Part shown: in pieces, positions 1 through 5,266 of the stretch | How positions within the stretch are numbered: the stretch's first letter is position 1 | Layout of the letters: each line of letters starts with the position of its first letter | NCBI GenBank assembly: GCA_002085355.1 | Contig: NATN01000218.1 | Location: forward strand, 1 to 5,266 | Reading direction: 5' to 3' | Origin: Candidatus Zhuqueibacterota bacterium 4484_87 | GTDB lineage: Bacteria; Zhuqueibacterota; Zhuqueibacteria; Thermofontimicrobiales; Thermofontimicrobiaceae | Length of the DNA: 5,266 nucleotides | Made by a program: the position numbers and the translations under genes | Notes under the pieces: generated by a model | The model's database searches: none | What the model saw: the letters and a program-made list of their open reading frames with translations, nothing else | What the model was told of the DNA's origin: nothing

Positions 1-457
1 GCTCGTGGTGATCAAAAATTACGTAGCCAATTAAAATAACCATACCCACCGTGACTGCGATGTCCGCCACGTTGAATACAGGCCAGTGAATAATTCTCAC
101 GTCAATAAAGTCAATGACTTCTTTATAAAGCAGACGATCTATCAGGTTGCCAATTGCGCCACCCAGAATCGAGGCCAGGGCAAATCTTGCCCACATATTT
201 TCCGGCTTCAGGCGAAACAGATAAATCAAAATCACGACACTCGCGATGATGGAAAACACAGCAAAAAACAAGTGGTTCCCCACCCGGATTCCGAAAGCCA
301 TTCCCGGATTTTTGATGAACGTCAGCCGCAAGACATCGCCTAAAACAGGCGTACTCTGGAAAGGAGTCATGGTTTGACTGATGATAAATTTGGATAACTG
401 ATCAATAATGATAATAATTGCGGTCCAGCCTAACAACCTGTATGTTGATCGAAACAC
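1..457 (-). CDS. lspA: Signal peptidase II (prolipoprotein signal peptidase), C-terminus cut by window edge
   Basis: This is the inner-membrane aspartyl protease that removes the signal peptide from diacylglyceryl-prolipoproteins during lipoprotein maturation. The visible 152 codons contain the family motifs in order: D19 and K23 in the first membrane segment (IIDQLSKF), N50-PGMAFG-56, GGAIGNLIDR (99-108) with catalytic Asp107, and DFIDV (116-120) followed by WPVFNVAD (125-132) with catalytic Asp132. Hydrophobic stretches near residues 8-26, 62-81, 90-105 and 132-148 match the usual four membrane spans. Family members are about 150-200 residues, so only a short C-terminal tail should be missing. 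The start is a GTG at 457-455; GAGG lies 5 nt upstream of it and an in-frame stop occurs a few codons earlier. It follows the TraR/DksA-type gene by 35 nt with no terminator visible between them, so the two are probably co-transcribed. Identity is nearly certain; the exact start is likely. Confidence 0.96.
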   Translation of the reverse strand, partial: MFRSTYRLLGWTAIIIIIDQLSKFIISQTMTPFQSTPVLGDVLRLTFIKNPGMAFGIRVGNHLFFAVFSIIASVVILIYLFRLKPENMWARFALASILGGAIGNLIDRLLYKEVIDFIDVRIIHWPVFNVADIAVTVGMVILIGYVIFDHHE

Positions 458-492
458 TTTTTCCTCACAATGTCATTTTTCAAAAACAAACT

Positions 493-858
493 TTATAACA
501 AGCCTTTTTCTTCTTTTTCTTTGCACTCAACGCAAAGCCTGGCATAGGGTACAGCCTCTAATCTTTTCGGATTAATCTCTGCACCACACACAACGCACTG
601 GCCGAATGTCCCTTCATCAATCCGAATCAGGGCATCATCTATCTTTTTCAGGACATCGCCTTCCATGGAAGCTAACAAGTAAGATTTCTCATATTCATTA
701 AAATCCGCTCCATTATCCGCCAAATGAGATGCCAGAGGATGTTCCCCTGAACGCTCACTATACGGCTCCTTGTCAATCTCACTATCCATTTTTTGGAGAA
801 TTTGTCCGCGCAATTGGATCAAAATCTCTTTGTACTTCTGCATCTGTCGCATATCCAC
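493..858 (-). CDS. TraR/DksA-family C4 zinc-finger protein
   Basis: This 121-residue protein belongs to the TraR/DksA family. Members bind RNA polymerase through the secondary channel and adjust transcription, often together with ppGpp. The C-terminal third carries a C4 zinc finger, C88-x2-C91 and C109-x2-C112, in the typical setting GQCVVCGAEI and AVPYARLCVEC. The N-terminal part (about 1-85) is charged and helical, as expected for the coiled-coil arm. The acidic tip DxxDxA of E. coli DksA is not present in that form; the nearest match is LADNGAD (46-52, Asp48 and Asp52). The protein is also shorter than DksA (about 150 residues), so a true DksA function is unproven. The start is taken as GTG at 858 because AAAGGAG ends 9 nt upstream; an ATG two codons later is the alternative. 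It is the first gene of a leftward unit with lspA, driven by the promoter at 1038-1066. Confidence 0.92.
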   Translation of the reverse strand: MDMRQMQKYKEILIQLRGQILQKMDSEIDKEPYSERSGEHPLASHLADNGADFNEYEKSYLLASMEGDVLKKIDDALIRIDEGTFGQCVVCGAEINPKRLEAVPYARLCVECKEKEEKGLL

Positions 859-939
859 AGAATAGCTCTCCTTTGAAAGGGTTCACATTAATGAATTAAT
901 TAATCTTCATGCTCTGCTATTAAGTCTTTGGTAAATTTC

Positions 940-1008
940 ATTATTCAAAGAGACAGTCAGTTCAGACTTGAATATCGGCACCTTTTATAGGCTATCCCTT
1001 TGAATAAT
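940..1008 (-). repeat. 11-bp inverted repeat in the 5' UTR of the TraR/DksA-type gene
   Basis: ATTATTCAAAG at 940-950 is the exact reverse complement of CTTTGAATAAT at 998-1008, with 47 nt between the arms. Both arms lie inside the predicted untranslated leader of the leftward transcript, so the RNA could close into a long-range stem with a large loop. No U-tract follows either arm, so this is not an intrinsic terminator. The stem is AT-rich and could be modest in stability. A role in mRNA stability, or an operator with two half sites, is possible but unproven. Confidence 0.5.
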
Positions 1009-1037
1009 TTAAAAATAGTTCCCCCTTTGGGATTGAT

Positions 1038-1066
1038 ATTATACGACTTTTATTGTAAAATGTCAA
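1038..1066 (-). promoter_or_regulatory. Consensus sigma70-type promoter for the TraR/DksA-lspA unit
   Basis: Reading the minus strand, a perfect TTGACA (-35, at 1066-1061) is followed by a 17-nt spacer and a perfect TATAAT (-10, at 1043-1038). Transcription should begin near 1031, leaving a 5' UTR of about 170 nt before the GTG at 858. The match is exact at all twelve consensus positions with optimal spacing, so a strong promoter is likely. Activity is inferred, not shown. Confidence 0.88.
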
Positions 1067-1337
1067 GTGAAATCTACACCTGAATCTATCTCACAAAAGC
1101 GATTCACTCATTTGTATAACCAGAACCGTAACGGCAAGTATCAATTTTGCGAGAATTTTACCTGAACCCATGGAAAAAGTTCCATGAGCACATATTAAGG
1201 TATAATGAGCACAATATTTATTCGTTTCATAATACCAACTCAATCATCATTTTTTCGACACTTTTCTGCTTTTGAGCGATTTTGCTGAATAAATAGATAA
1301 ATCCTCTGTAATATTTACTCCATTAACAATTTTAATC
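1067..1337. other. Non-coding spacer between divergent promoters
   Basis: These 271 nt separate the -35 boxes of the two divergent promoters. The stretch is AT-rich and has no open frame with coding character. It holds a 7-bp hairpin (CATGGAA at 1169-1175, loop AAAG, TTCCATG at 1180-1186), an isolated TATAAT at 1201-1206 without a good -35 box, and the phased direct repeat at 1184-1213. Nothing resembling a tRNA, riboswitch or origin was seen. Confidence 0.6.
1184..1213 (+). repeat. Direct repeat ATGAGCACA, two copies 21 bp apart
   Basis: ATGAGCACA occurs at 1184-1192 and again at 1205-1213. The similarity continues weakly (TATT versus ATATT). The 21-bp offset is two helical turns, which would put both copies on the same DNA face. 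The second copy overlaps the 3' end of the TATAAT at 1201-1206, and the first overlaps the 3' arm of the hairpin at 1169-1186. This could be a regulator binding site in the divergent spacer, but with only two copies chance cannot be excluded. Confidence 0.4.
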
Positions 1338-1366
1338 TTGACATTTTTATGTAAATATGTTATATT
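1338..1366 (+). promoter_or_regulatory. Sigma70-type promoter of the ileS leader
   Basis: A perfect TTGACA at 1338-1343, a 17-nt spacer and TATATT at 1361-1366 (five of six consensus bases) form a strong housekeeping-type promoter. The predicted start near 1373 gives a leader of about 47 nt before the leader-peptide ATG, and an attenuated RNA of about 185 nt ending at the terminator at 1523-1557. It is the only strong rightward promoter seen upstream of ileS. Confidence 0.88.
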
Positions 1367-1419
1367 CAAAAATTCAAATACTTTATGTTTTGTGACGAGC
1401 AAAAAAACGAGATTTTACC

Positions 1420-1494
1420 ATGTCTATCATTTCTATCATCATACGAATTATCACCATCATGATACGCCCCCCTCTCCTGGCAGAGGGACTATAG
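1420..1494 (+). CDS. Isoleucine-rich leader peptide of the ileS attenuator
   Basis: This 24-codon ORF runs from ATG at 1420 to TAG at 1492-1494. Its first 15 residues are MSIISIIIRIITIMI, and it ends RPPLLAEGL. Nine of the 24 residues are isoleucine (positions 3, 4, 6, 7, 8, 10, 11, 13, 15), encoded by five ATC, two ATT and two ATA. Both the GAU-type and the AUA-reading tRNA-Ile species would therefore be sampled. There is no valine, unlike ilv leaders, so the signal is isoleucine alone, which suits ileS. A weak Shine-Dalgarno GAG (1409-1411) lies 8 nt upstream. The ORF sits between a strong promoter and an intrinsic terminator, and its 3' end encodes the first arm of the protector hairpin. 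By analogy with PheM and IlvL, translating it is probably the function and the peptide itself is likely dispensable. It is too short for ordinary gene callers. Function is inferred from architecture. Confidence 0.9.
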   Translation: MSIISIIIRIITIMIRPPLLAEGL

Positions 1495-1557
1495 CAGAAT
1501 TTTTATAATTTGACTTTAACCCACCCACTGCCAGGAAAATCAGACAGTGGGTTTTTT
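1470..1557 (+). promoter_or_regulatory. Transcription attenuator of ileS (protector, antiterminator and terminator segments)
   Basis: Four RNA segments can be assigned. Segment 1 is CCCTCT (1470-1475) and segment 2 is 1476-1487; they pair as a 6-bp protector hairpin (CCCTCT with AGAGGG at 1482-1487, 6-nt loop). Segment 3 is 1524-1536 and segment 4 is CAGTGGGT (1545-1552); they form the terminator. The alternative is 1475-1487 paired with 1524-1536, 12 of 13 positions with a single A-A mismatch, which captures the 5' arm of the terminator. A ribosome stalled at the last isoleucine codons (1456-1464) should cover segment 1, free segment 2 and favour the antiterminator, giving ileS expression. 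A ribosome reaching the stop codon at 1492 should cover segment 2, letting the terminator form. The base pairing is seen directly; the mechanism is inferred from the trp/his/ilv/pheST models. Confidence 0.85.
1523..1557 (+). terminator. Intrinsic terminator in the ileS leader
   Basis: ACCCACTG (1523-1530) pairs perfectly with CAGTGGGT (1545-1552) around a 14-nt loop, and a run of six T (1552-1557) follows. It ends 44 nt before the ileS start codon, and the only upstream rightward gene is the leader peptide, so it is best read as an attenuator terminator and not the end of an unrelated transcript. Confidence 0.9.
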
Positions 1558-1601
1558 ATTATTAGAAAATAAATCAAACAATAAAATGTGGGAATAGGGA
1601 T

Positions 1602-4600
1602 ATGTTGAAAAAAGTAAACACGCAGGAAGATTTCGTCGCATTAGAGCACCGCGTTTTGGATTTCTGGAAAAAGAATAAATCTTTTGAAAAGTTGGTTGAA
1701 AAAAACCGCGGCAAAAAAACATGGTCATTTTTGGATGGCCCCATCACTGCCAACAATCCCATGGGCGTCCATCACGCCTGGGGCAGAACGTACAAAGACA
1801 TTTTCCAGCGCTACCACGCCATGCTGGGCCATGATCAGCGTTATCAAAACGGATTTGATTGTCAGGGGCTCTGGGTCGAGGTAGAAGTAGAAAAAGAATT
1901 GGGATTCAAATCCAAAACCGACATTGAGGAATTCGGCGTTGAAAAATTTGTTGATAAATGCAAGCAGCGCGTTTACAAATACTCCAAAGTGCAGACCGAA
2001 CAATCTATTCGTCTGGGCTACTGGATGGATTGGGACAATTCTTATTACACCATGTCCGACATCAACAATTTCACCATCTGGCTGTTCCTGAAAAAATGTT
2101 ACGATCGCGGATGGATTTACAAGGGTCACGACGTGATGCCGTGGTGTATTAAATGCGGCGCTGCCATGTCGCAGCACGAGATTGCCACCGAAGGCTATCG
2201 CGAAATGGAACACACCAGTATTTATGTGAGATTTCCTCTCGCTGATCGGGAAAATGAGAGCTTATTAGTCTGGACAACAACGCCGTGGACTTTGCCGGCA
2301 AATGTCGGAGCTGCTGTACATCCCCAATTCACTTATGTCAAAGTCAAACAAGGGGACGAAATTTTTTATCTGGTCAAAGATCGCGCAGAAACAGTGCTGA
2401 AAACCAAAGGCGATTACCAAATTATCGAAGAGCTCCCCGGCAGTGCCATGGAAGGCTGGAGTTTTCATTCGCCGTTTGAAATGCTGCCGGTGCAGAAGGG
2501 CGTTAAACATCCTGTAATTATCTGGGACGAAGTCAGTGCGGAGGAAGGTACCGGCATCGTGCACATTGCTCCGGGCTGCGGAAAAGAGGACTTTGCACTA
2601 GGGAAAGAATACAACATGCCAGCAATTGCTCCGCTGGACGAGTACGGTACTTTCATCGATGGTTTCGACTGGCTCTCTGGTATGAACGTGATGGATGTGG
2701 GCGAACCAATTATTCAAAACTTGCGCGAAAGAGATATCCTGTACAAACGGGAAAAAATCACTCACCGCTATCCTGTGTGCTGGCGCCATGGTACGGAATT
2801 GGTGTTCCGACTCGTGGACGAATGGTTTATTAAAATGGATGAATTGCGTTACGACATTATGGAAATCACCAAAAAAATTCGCTGGATGCCCGATTATGGT
2901 ATGCAGTTGGAACTCGACTGGCTCAAAAATATGCATGACTGGATGATTTCCAAAAAACGCTATTGGGGTCTCGCACTGCCGATTTACGAATGTCCGAAAT
3001 GCGGCCATTTTGAAGTCATTGGCAGCATCGAGGAGTTGAAAGAGCGCGCCGTTGAAGGGTGGGAAGAATTTGAGGGACATTCTCCGCACAAGCCTTACAT
3101 CGATAAGGTGAAAATTAAATGCTCGAAATGCGGCGCCACTGTTCCGCGCATCAAAGATGTCGGCAACCCCTGGCTGGATGCGGGAATCGTTCCCTATTCC
3201 ACTATGGGCTATTTAGAAGATCGGAAATACTGGGAGAAATGGTTTCCGGCGGATTTCATCACTGAATGTTTTCCGGGACAGTTCCGCAACTGGTTTTACG
3301 CCATCCTCGCCATGAGTGCAGTCATGGAAAACCGCGAGCCGTTCAAAACCGTACTCGGCTATGCCCTGGTGCGCGACGAAAAAGGCGAAGAAATGCACAA
3401 GAGTTCCGGCAATGCTATCTGGTTTGACGACGCCGCTGAAAAAATCGGTGTGGACACCATGCGCTGGATGTTTGCCGATCACAATCCGTTCACTAATTTG
3501 AATTTCGGCTACGGCCCGGCAAAAGAAATCCGCAAACATCTGCTTACAATGTGGAACACCTATGCCTTCTGGACAAACTACGCCATTTTGGATGAGATCA
3601 ATCCAACGGAATTGAGCGCCAAAAAAGAAGACATGGCTGAAATTGACCGCTGGGTGTTGGCGAAATTGCAGGAGTTGATTCGCGTCTCTCGCCAGAGCTA
3701 CGAAGAGTACAACGTCATGACGTTCGTGAAAAAAGCCGAGGCTTTTATCGACGATCTTTCCAATTGGTACGTGCGTCGCAACCGTCGCCGTTTCTGGAAA
3801 AGCGAAAGAGACACGGACAAACAGGTCGCTTACTTCACGCTGCACAAAGTGCTGGTGACGCTCATCAAATTGCTGGCGCCTGTGATTCCGTTCATCACCG
3901 AGGAAATGTATCAAAATCTGGTAGTTGCCAGCGATCCCAATGCGCCGGAATCTGTTCATCACTGCGATTTCCCGGAAGTTGAGGAAGAATTTGTCGATGA
4001 TGCGCTGGTGAAAGAAATCGATCAGGTCATCGCTGTGGTCAAGGCAGGACGCGCTTTGCGCAATCAGAGCGGCATCAAAGTGAGGCAGCCGATCGCGGAA
4101 TTTTTTATTCGGCCTAACGCTGACATGGACAAGGACAGTCTGAAAAAACATTTCAGCCACATCACCGAAGAATTGAATGTCAAAAAAGTGACTTTCATCG
4201 ATGATGAAGCTGATCTGGTGGATTACCAACTCAAATTGGATTTCAAAAAATTGGGTCCGAAATTCGGCAAAGATGTGCCCAAAATCCAAGCCGCGCTGGG
4301 GAGCCTGTCAGCTCGCGATGCGGCGAAGAAATTGAATGCGGGATCAGGAATCGAGGTGCAACTTGACGACAGAACAATCGAGTTGGAACCCGAAGATGTA
4401 CAGGTAGAACTAAAACCGCAGGAAAATCGTGTCGTCATGGAGAGTGATGGCGCAGTCATGGCGCTGGACACGCACTTGACAGAAGAATTGCTGTCTGAAG
4501 GACTGGCGCGTGACCTGATTCGTCACATTCAGGAATTACGTAAAGAAGCGGATTTTGAAATGAACGACAGAATTCACCTGTTCTTTTCCGGCTCTGAAAA

Positions 4601-4745
4601 AATCAAAAATGCTTTTGAAGCGCACGCCGACTACATTAAAGCGGAAACGCTTTCGCTGGACATCACGGAAAATATGCCTGATGATGTGAAATCCAAGGAA
4701 ATCAAAGTGGCTGGCGAAAAGGCTGTAATTGGCGTGAAAAAATAA
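1602..4745 (+). CDS. ileS: Isoleucyl-tRNA synthetase, type 2 with swapped HIGH motif
   Basis: This class I synthetase charges tRNA-Ile with isoleucine in the cytoplasm and hydrolyses mischarged valine. The 1047 residues are full length. The catalytic fold starts with WSFLDGPITANNP (41-53) and a HIGH-position motif reading GVHH (55-58). The editing domain shows WTTTPWTLP (224-232) and GTGIVHIAPG (316-325), with His321 and Asp330 at the positions of the E. coli editing residues. Zinc-type pairs are C182/C185, C464/C467 and C507/C510. The KMSKS loop reads EMHKS (597-601), keeping Lys600. The anticodon-binding helical domain includes NWYVRRNRRRFW (721-732). The C-terminal part (about 860-1047) lacks the cysteine cluster of E. 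coli-type enzymes, which fits type 2 (eukaryote-like) IleRS with a DUF5915-like tail. The ATG start has GGGA 8 nt upstream. Expression is probably set by the upstream attenuator. Identity is certain; the type 2 label is well supported. Confidence 0.98.
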   Translation: MLKKVNTQEDFVALEHRVLDFWKKNKSFEKLVEKNRGKKTWSFLDGPITANNPMGVHHAWGRTYKDIFQRYHAMLGHDQRYQNGFDCQGLWVEVEVEKELGFKSKTDIEEFGVEKFVDKCKQRVYKYSKVQTEQSIRLGYWMDWDNSYYTMSDINNFTIWLFLKKCYDRGWIYKGHDVMPWCIKCGAAMSQHEIATEGYREMEHTSIYVRFPLADRENESLLVWTTTPWTLPANVGAAVHPQFTYVKVKQGDEIFYLVKDRAETVLKTKGDYQIIEELPGSAMEGWSFHSPFEMLPVQKGVKHPVIIWDEVSAEEGTGIVHIAPGCGKEDFALGKEYNMPAIAPLDEYGTFIDGFDWLSGMNVMDVGEPIIQNLRERDILYKREKITHRYPVCWRHGTELVFRLVDEWFIKMDELRYDIMEITKKIRWMPDYGMQLELDWLKNMHDWMISKKRYWGLALPIYECPKCGHFEVIGSIEELKERAVEGWEEFEGHSPHKPYIDKVKIKCSKCGATVPRIKDVGNPWLDAGIVPYSTMGYLEDRKYWEKWFPADFITECFPGQFRNWFYAILAMSAVMENREPFKTVLGYALVRDEKGEEMHKSSGNAIWFDDAAEKIGVDTMRWMFADHNPFTNLNFGYGPAKEIRKHLLTMWNTYAFWTNYAILDEINPTELSAKKEDMAEIDRWVLAKLQELIRVSRQSYEEYNVMTFVKKAEAFIDDLSNWYVRRNRRRFWKSERDTDKQVAYFTLHKVLVTLIKLLAPVIPFITEEMYQNLVVASDPNAPESVHHCDFPEVEEEFVDDALVKEIDQVIAVVKAGRALRNQSGIKVRQPIAEFFIRPNADMDKDSLKKHFSHITEELNVKKVTFIDDEADLVDYQLKLDFKKLGPKFGKDVPKIQAALGSLSARDAAKKLNAGSGIEVQLDDRTIELEPEDVQVELKPQENRVVMESDGAVMALDTHLTEELLSEGLARDLIRHIQELRKEADFEMNDRIHLFFSGSEKIKNAFEAHADYIKAETLSLDITENMPDDVKSKEIKVAGEKAVIGVKK

Positions 4746-4757
4746 TATTTTTTGAGG

Positions 4758-4788
4758 CCCTTTCAAAGGTTCCAGACCTTTGAAAGGG
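4758..4788. repeat. Perfect 13-bp hairpin with self-palindromic arms after ileS
   Basis: CCCTTTCAAAGGT (4758-4770) and ACCTTTGAAAGGG (4776-4788) are perfect reverse complements around a 5-nt loop. Each arm contains an 11-nt near-palindrome (CCTTT-N-AAAGG), so the element is nested. There is no T-run after it on either strand, so a standard intrinsic terminator is not supported, though a stem this stable could still slow polymerase or protect the ileS mRNA 3' end. Thirteen bases of the right arm (CCTTTGAAAGGGT) recur at 870-882, just upstream of the TraR/DksA-type gene, which hints at a dispersed intergenic repeat. Confidence 0.75.
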
Positions 4789-4808
4789 TGACTTATCTGG
4801 GGAGAAAT

Positions 4809-5266
4809 ATGGACAATGAAAAACCTGCGGACGATCTCTCTCTGAAAAATTTTTCCAAAAAATTCGCGGGTGAAATTTTTAACATTGACAAAAGAATTTT
4901 CAAAACCATCGCCGCGCTTTTTTTCAAGCCCGGGGAACTGGCTGCTTCGTATTTCTCTGACAAAAGAGAACAATTTATCCAGCCACTGAAACTCTACTTT
5001 ACCATCAATTTTGTGTTTTTCTTCCTCGCCCCGCTTCTGAACACGCATCAATTTCAGGTATTCAATTTTAATTTAAAAAGCATAGTTGGGGACAATCACA
5101 CCTATCAAAAATTAATCGAGGACCAGATTCGCGCGTCTGAAACTTCCGAAGAAACCTATACCGAACGATTTGACACTCATCTGAAATACAACCAGCCGGC
5201 GTTTGTATTTTTGGTTGTGCCGATTTTTGCCATGTTTTTGTATTTTGCAAATTTTCGAAAAAGACG
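4809..5266 (+). CDS. DUF3667-like membrane protein, C-terminus cut by window edge
   Basis: An open frame from ATG 4809 runs past the window end; 152 codons are visible. GGGGAG (4799-4804) lies 4 nt upstream of the ATG, which fixes the start. The N-terminal part, EIFNIDKRIFKTIAALFFKP followed by GELAASYFSDKREQF (42-56), resembles the DUF3667 family pattern (a short amphipathic region, then a conserved PGE and a K/R-rich segment before the first membrane span). A first hydrophobic span covers about 60-77 and a second about 130-147, separated by a charged, polar loop (about 90-128). The N-terminal cysteine ribbon found in some DUF3667 members is absent here. The family has no established function that I know of. 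The gene begins 63 nt after ileS beyond the hairpin at 4758-4788; whether it is transcribed with ileS is open, since no separate strong promoter is seen in the gap. Family assignment is from memory of the motif and is moderate. Confidence 0.75.
   Translation, partial: MDNEKPADDLSLKNFSKKFAGEIFNIDKRIFKTIAALFFKPGELAASYFSDKREQFIQPLKLYFTINFVFFFLAPLLNTHQFQVFNFNLKSIVGDNHTYQKLIEDQIRASETSEETYTERFDTHLKYNQPAFVFLVVPIFAMFLYFANFRKR

Noticed and set aside
86..343. 85-codon plus-strand open frame
   Set aside because: It lies antisense to lspA, whose catalytic motifs are intact on the other strand.
900..941. 13-codon ORF on the minus strand (MKFTKDLIAEHED) in the 5' UTR of the TraR/DksA-type gene
   Set aside because: There is no Shine-Dalgarno, no codon bias toward a single amino acid and no adjacent terminator, so no support for a leader peptide.
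1205..1288. 27-codon ORF starting MSTIFIRFII, with AAGG 4 nt upstream
   Set aside because: It has no consistent promoter, no recognisable family and low-complexity AT-rich composition. It could be chance in an AT-rich spacer.
1373..1601. T-box riboswitch upstream of ileS
   Set aside because: No match to the conserved T-box core (AGGGTGGNACCGCG) or a specifier stem was found. The translated Ile-rich ORF and the alternative pairings explain the terminator better.
3213..4289. 358-codon open frame antisense to ileS
   Set aside because: It is a reverse-strand shadow of a certain gene, rich in His and Phe from complementary codons, with no family resemblance. The antisense frames at 2598-3089 and 1725-2213 are rejected for the same reason.
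4758..4788. Intrinsic terminator of ileS
   Set aside because: The stem is strong, but no T-run follows on either strand, so it is described as a repeat or hairpin instead.
4536..5051. 171-codon minus-strand open frame across the 3' end of ileS and the DUF3667-like gene
   Set aside because: It overlaps two well-supported plus-strand genes and the hairpin, and its translation is low-complexity Phe/Arg/Lys without recognisable motifs.

Overview
The window looks like chromosomal sequence from a free-living bacterium. GC content is moderate in the genes, and the spacers are AT-rich with strong sigma70-type promoters. No mobile elements, rRNA, tRNA or CRISPR are visible. The TraR/DksA-type protein next to lspA and ileS, the type 2 isoleucyl-tRNA synthetase and the DUF3667-like membrane protein would fit the Calditrichota/Bacteroidota side of the tree. 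That placement is a low-confidence inference from gene content alone.

Layout. Positions 1-858 hold a leftward unit: a TraR/DksA-type zinc-finger protein (493-858) followed after 35 nt by lspA (signal peptidase II, from 457 off the left edge). A consensus promoter at 1038-1066 drives it and leaves a 5' UTR of about 170 nt. The spacer between the two divergent promoters (1067-1337) holds a small hairpin and a 21-bp-phased direct repeat but no convincing gene. From 1338 rightward come a consensus promoter, a short isoleucine-rich leader ORF (1420-1494), an intrinsic terminator (1523-1557) and then ileS (1602-4745). After a perfect 13-bp hairpin at 4758-4788, a DUF3667-like membrane protein starts at 4809 and runs off the right edge.

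The main discovery is the ileS leader. A 24-residue ORF with nine isoleucine codons ends just before a terminator. The RNA can fold in two mutually exclusive ways: a protector hairpin plus terminator, or a 12-of-13 bp antiterminator that captures the 5' arm of the terminator. This is the architecture of classical ribosome-mediated transcription attenuation (as for trp, his, ilv and pheST), here placed to sense charged tRNA-Ile and control isoleucyl-tRNA synthetase. I do not know of a described case of leader-peptide attenuation for ileS. The synthetase also carries a swapped HIGH motif (GVHH), a signature linked to very strong mupirocin resistance in type 2 enzymes.
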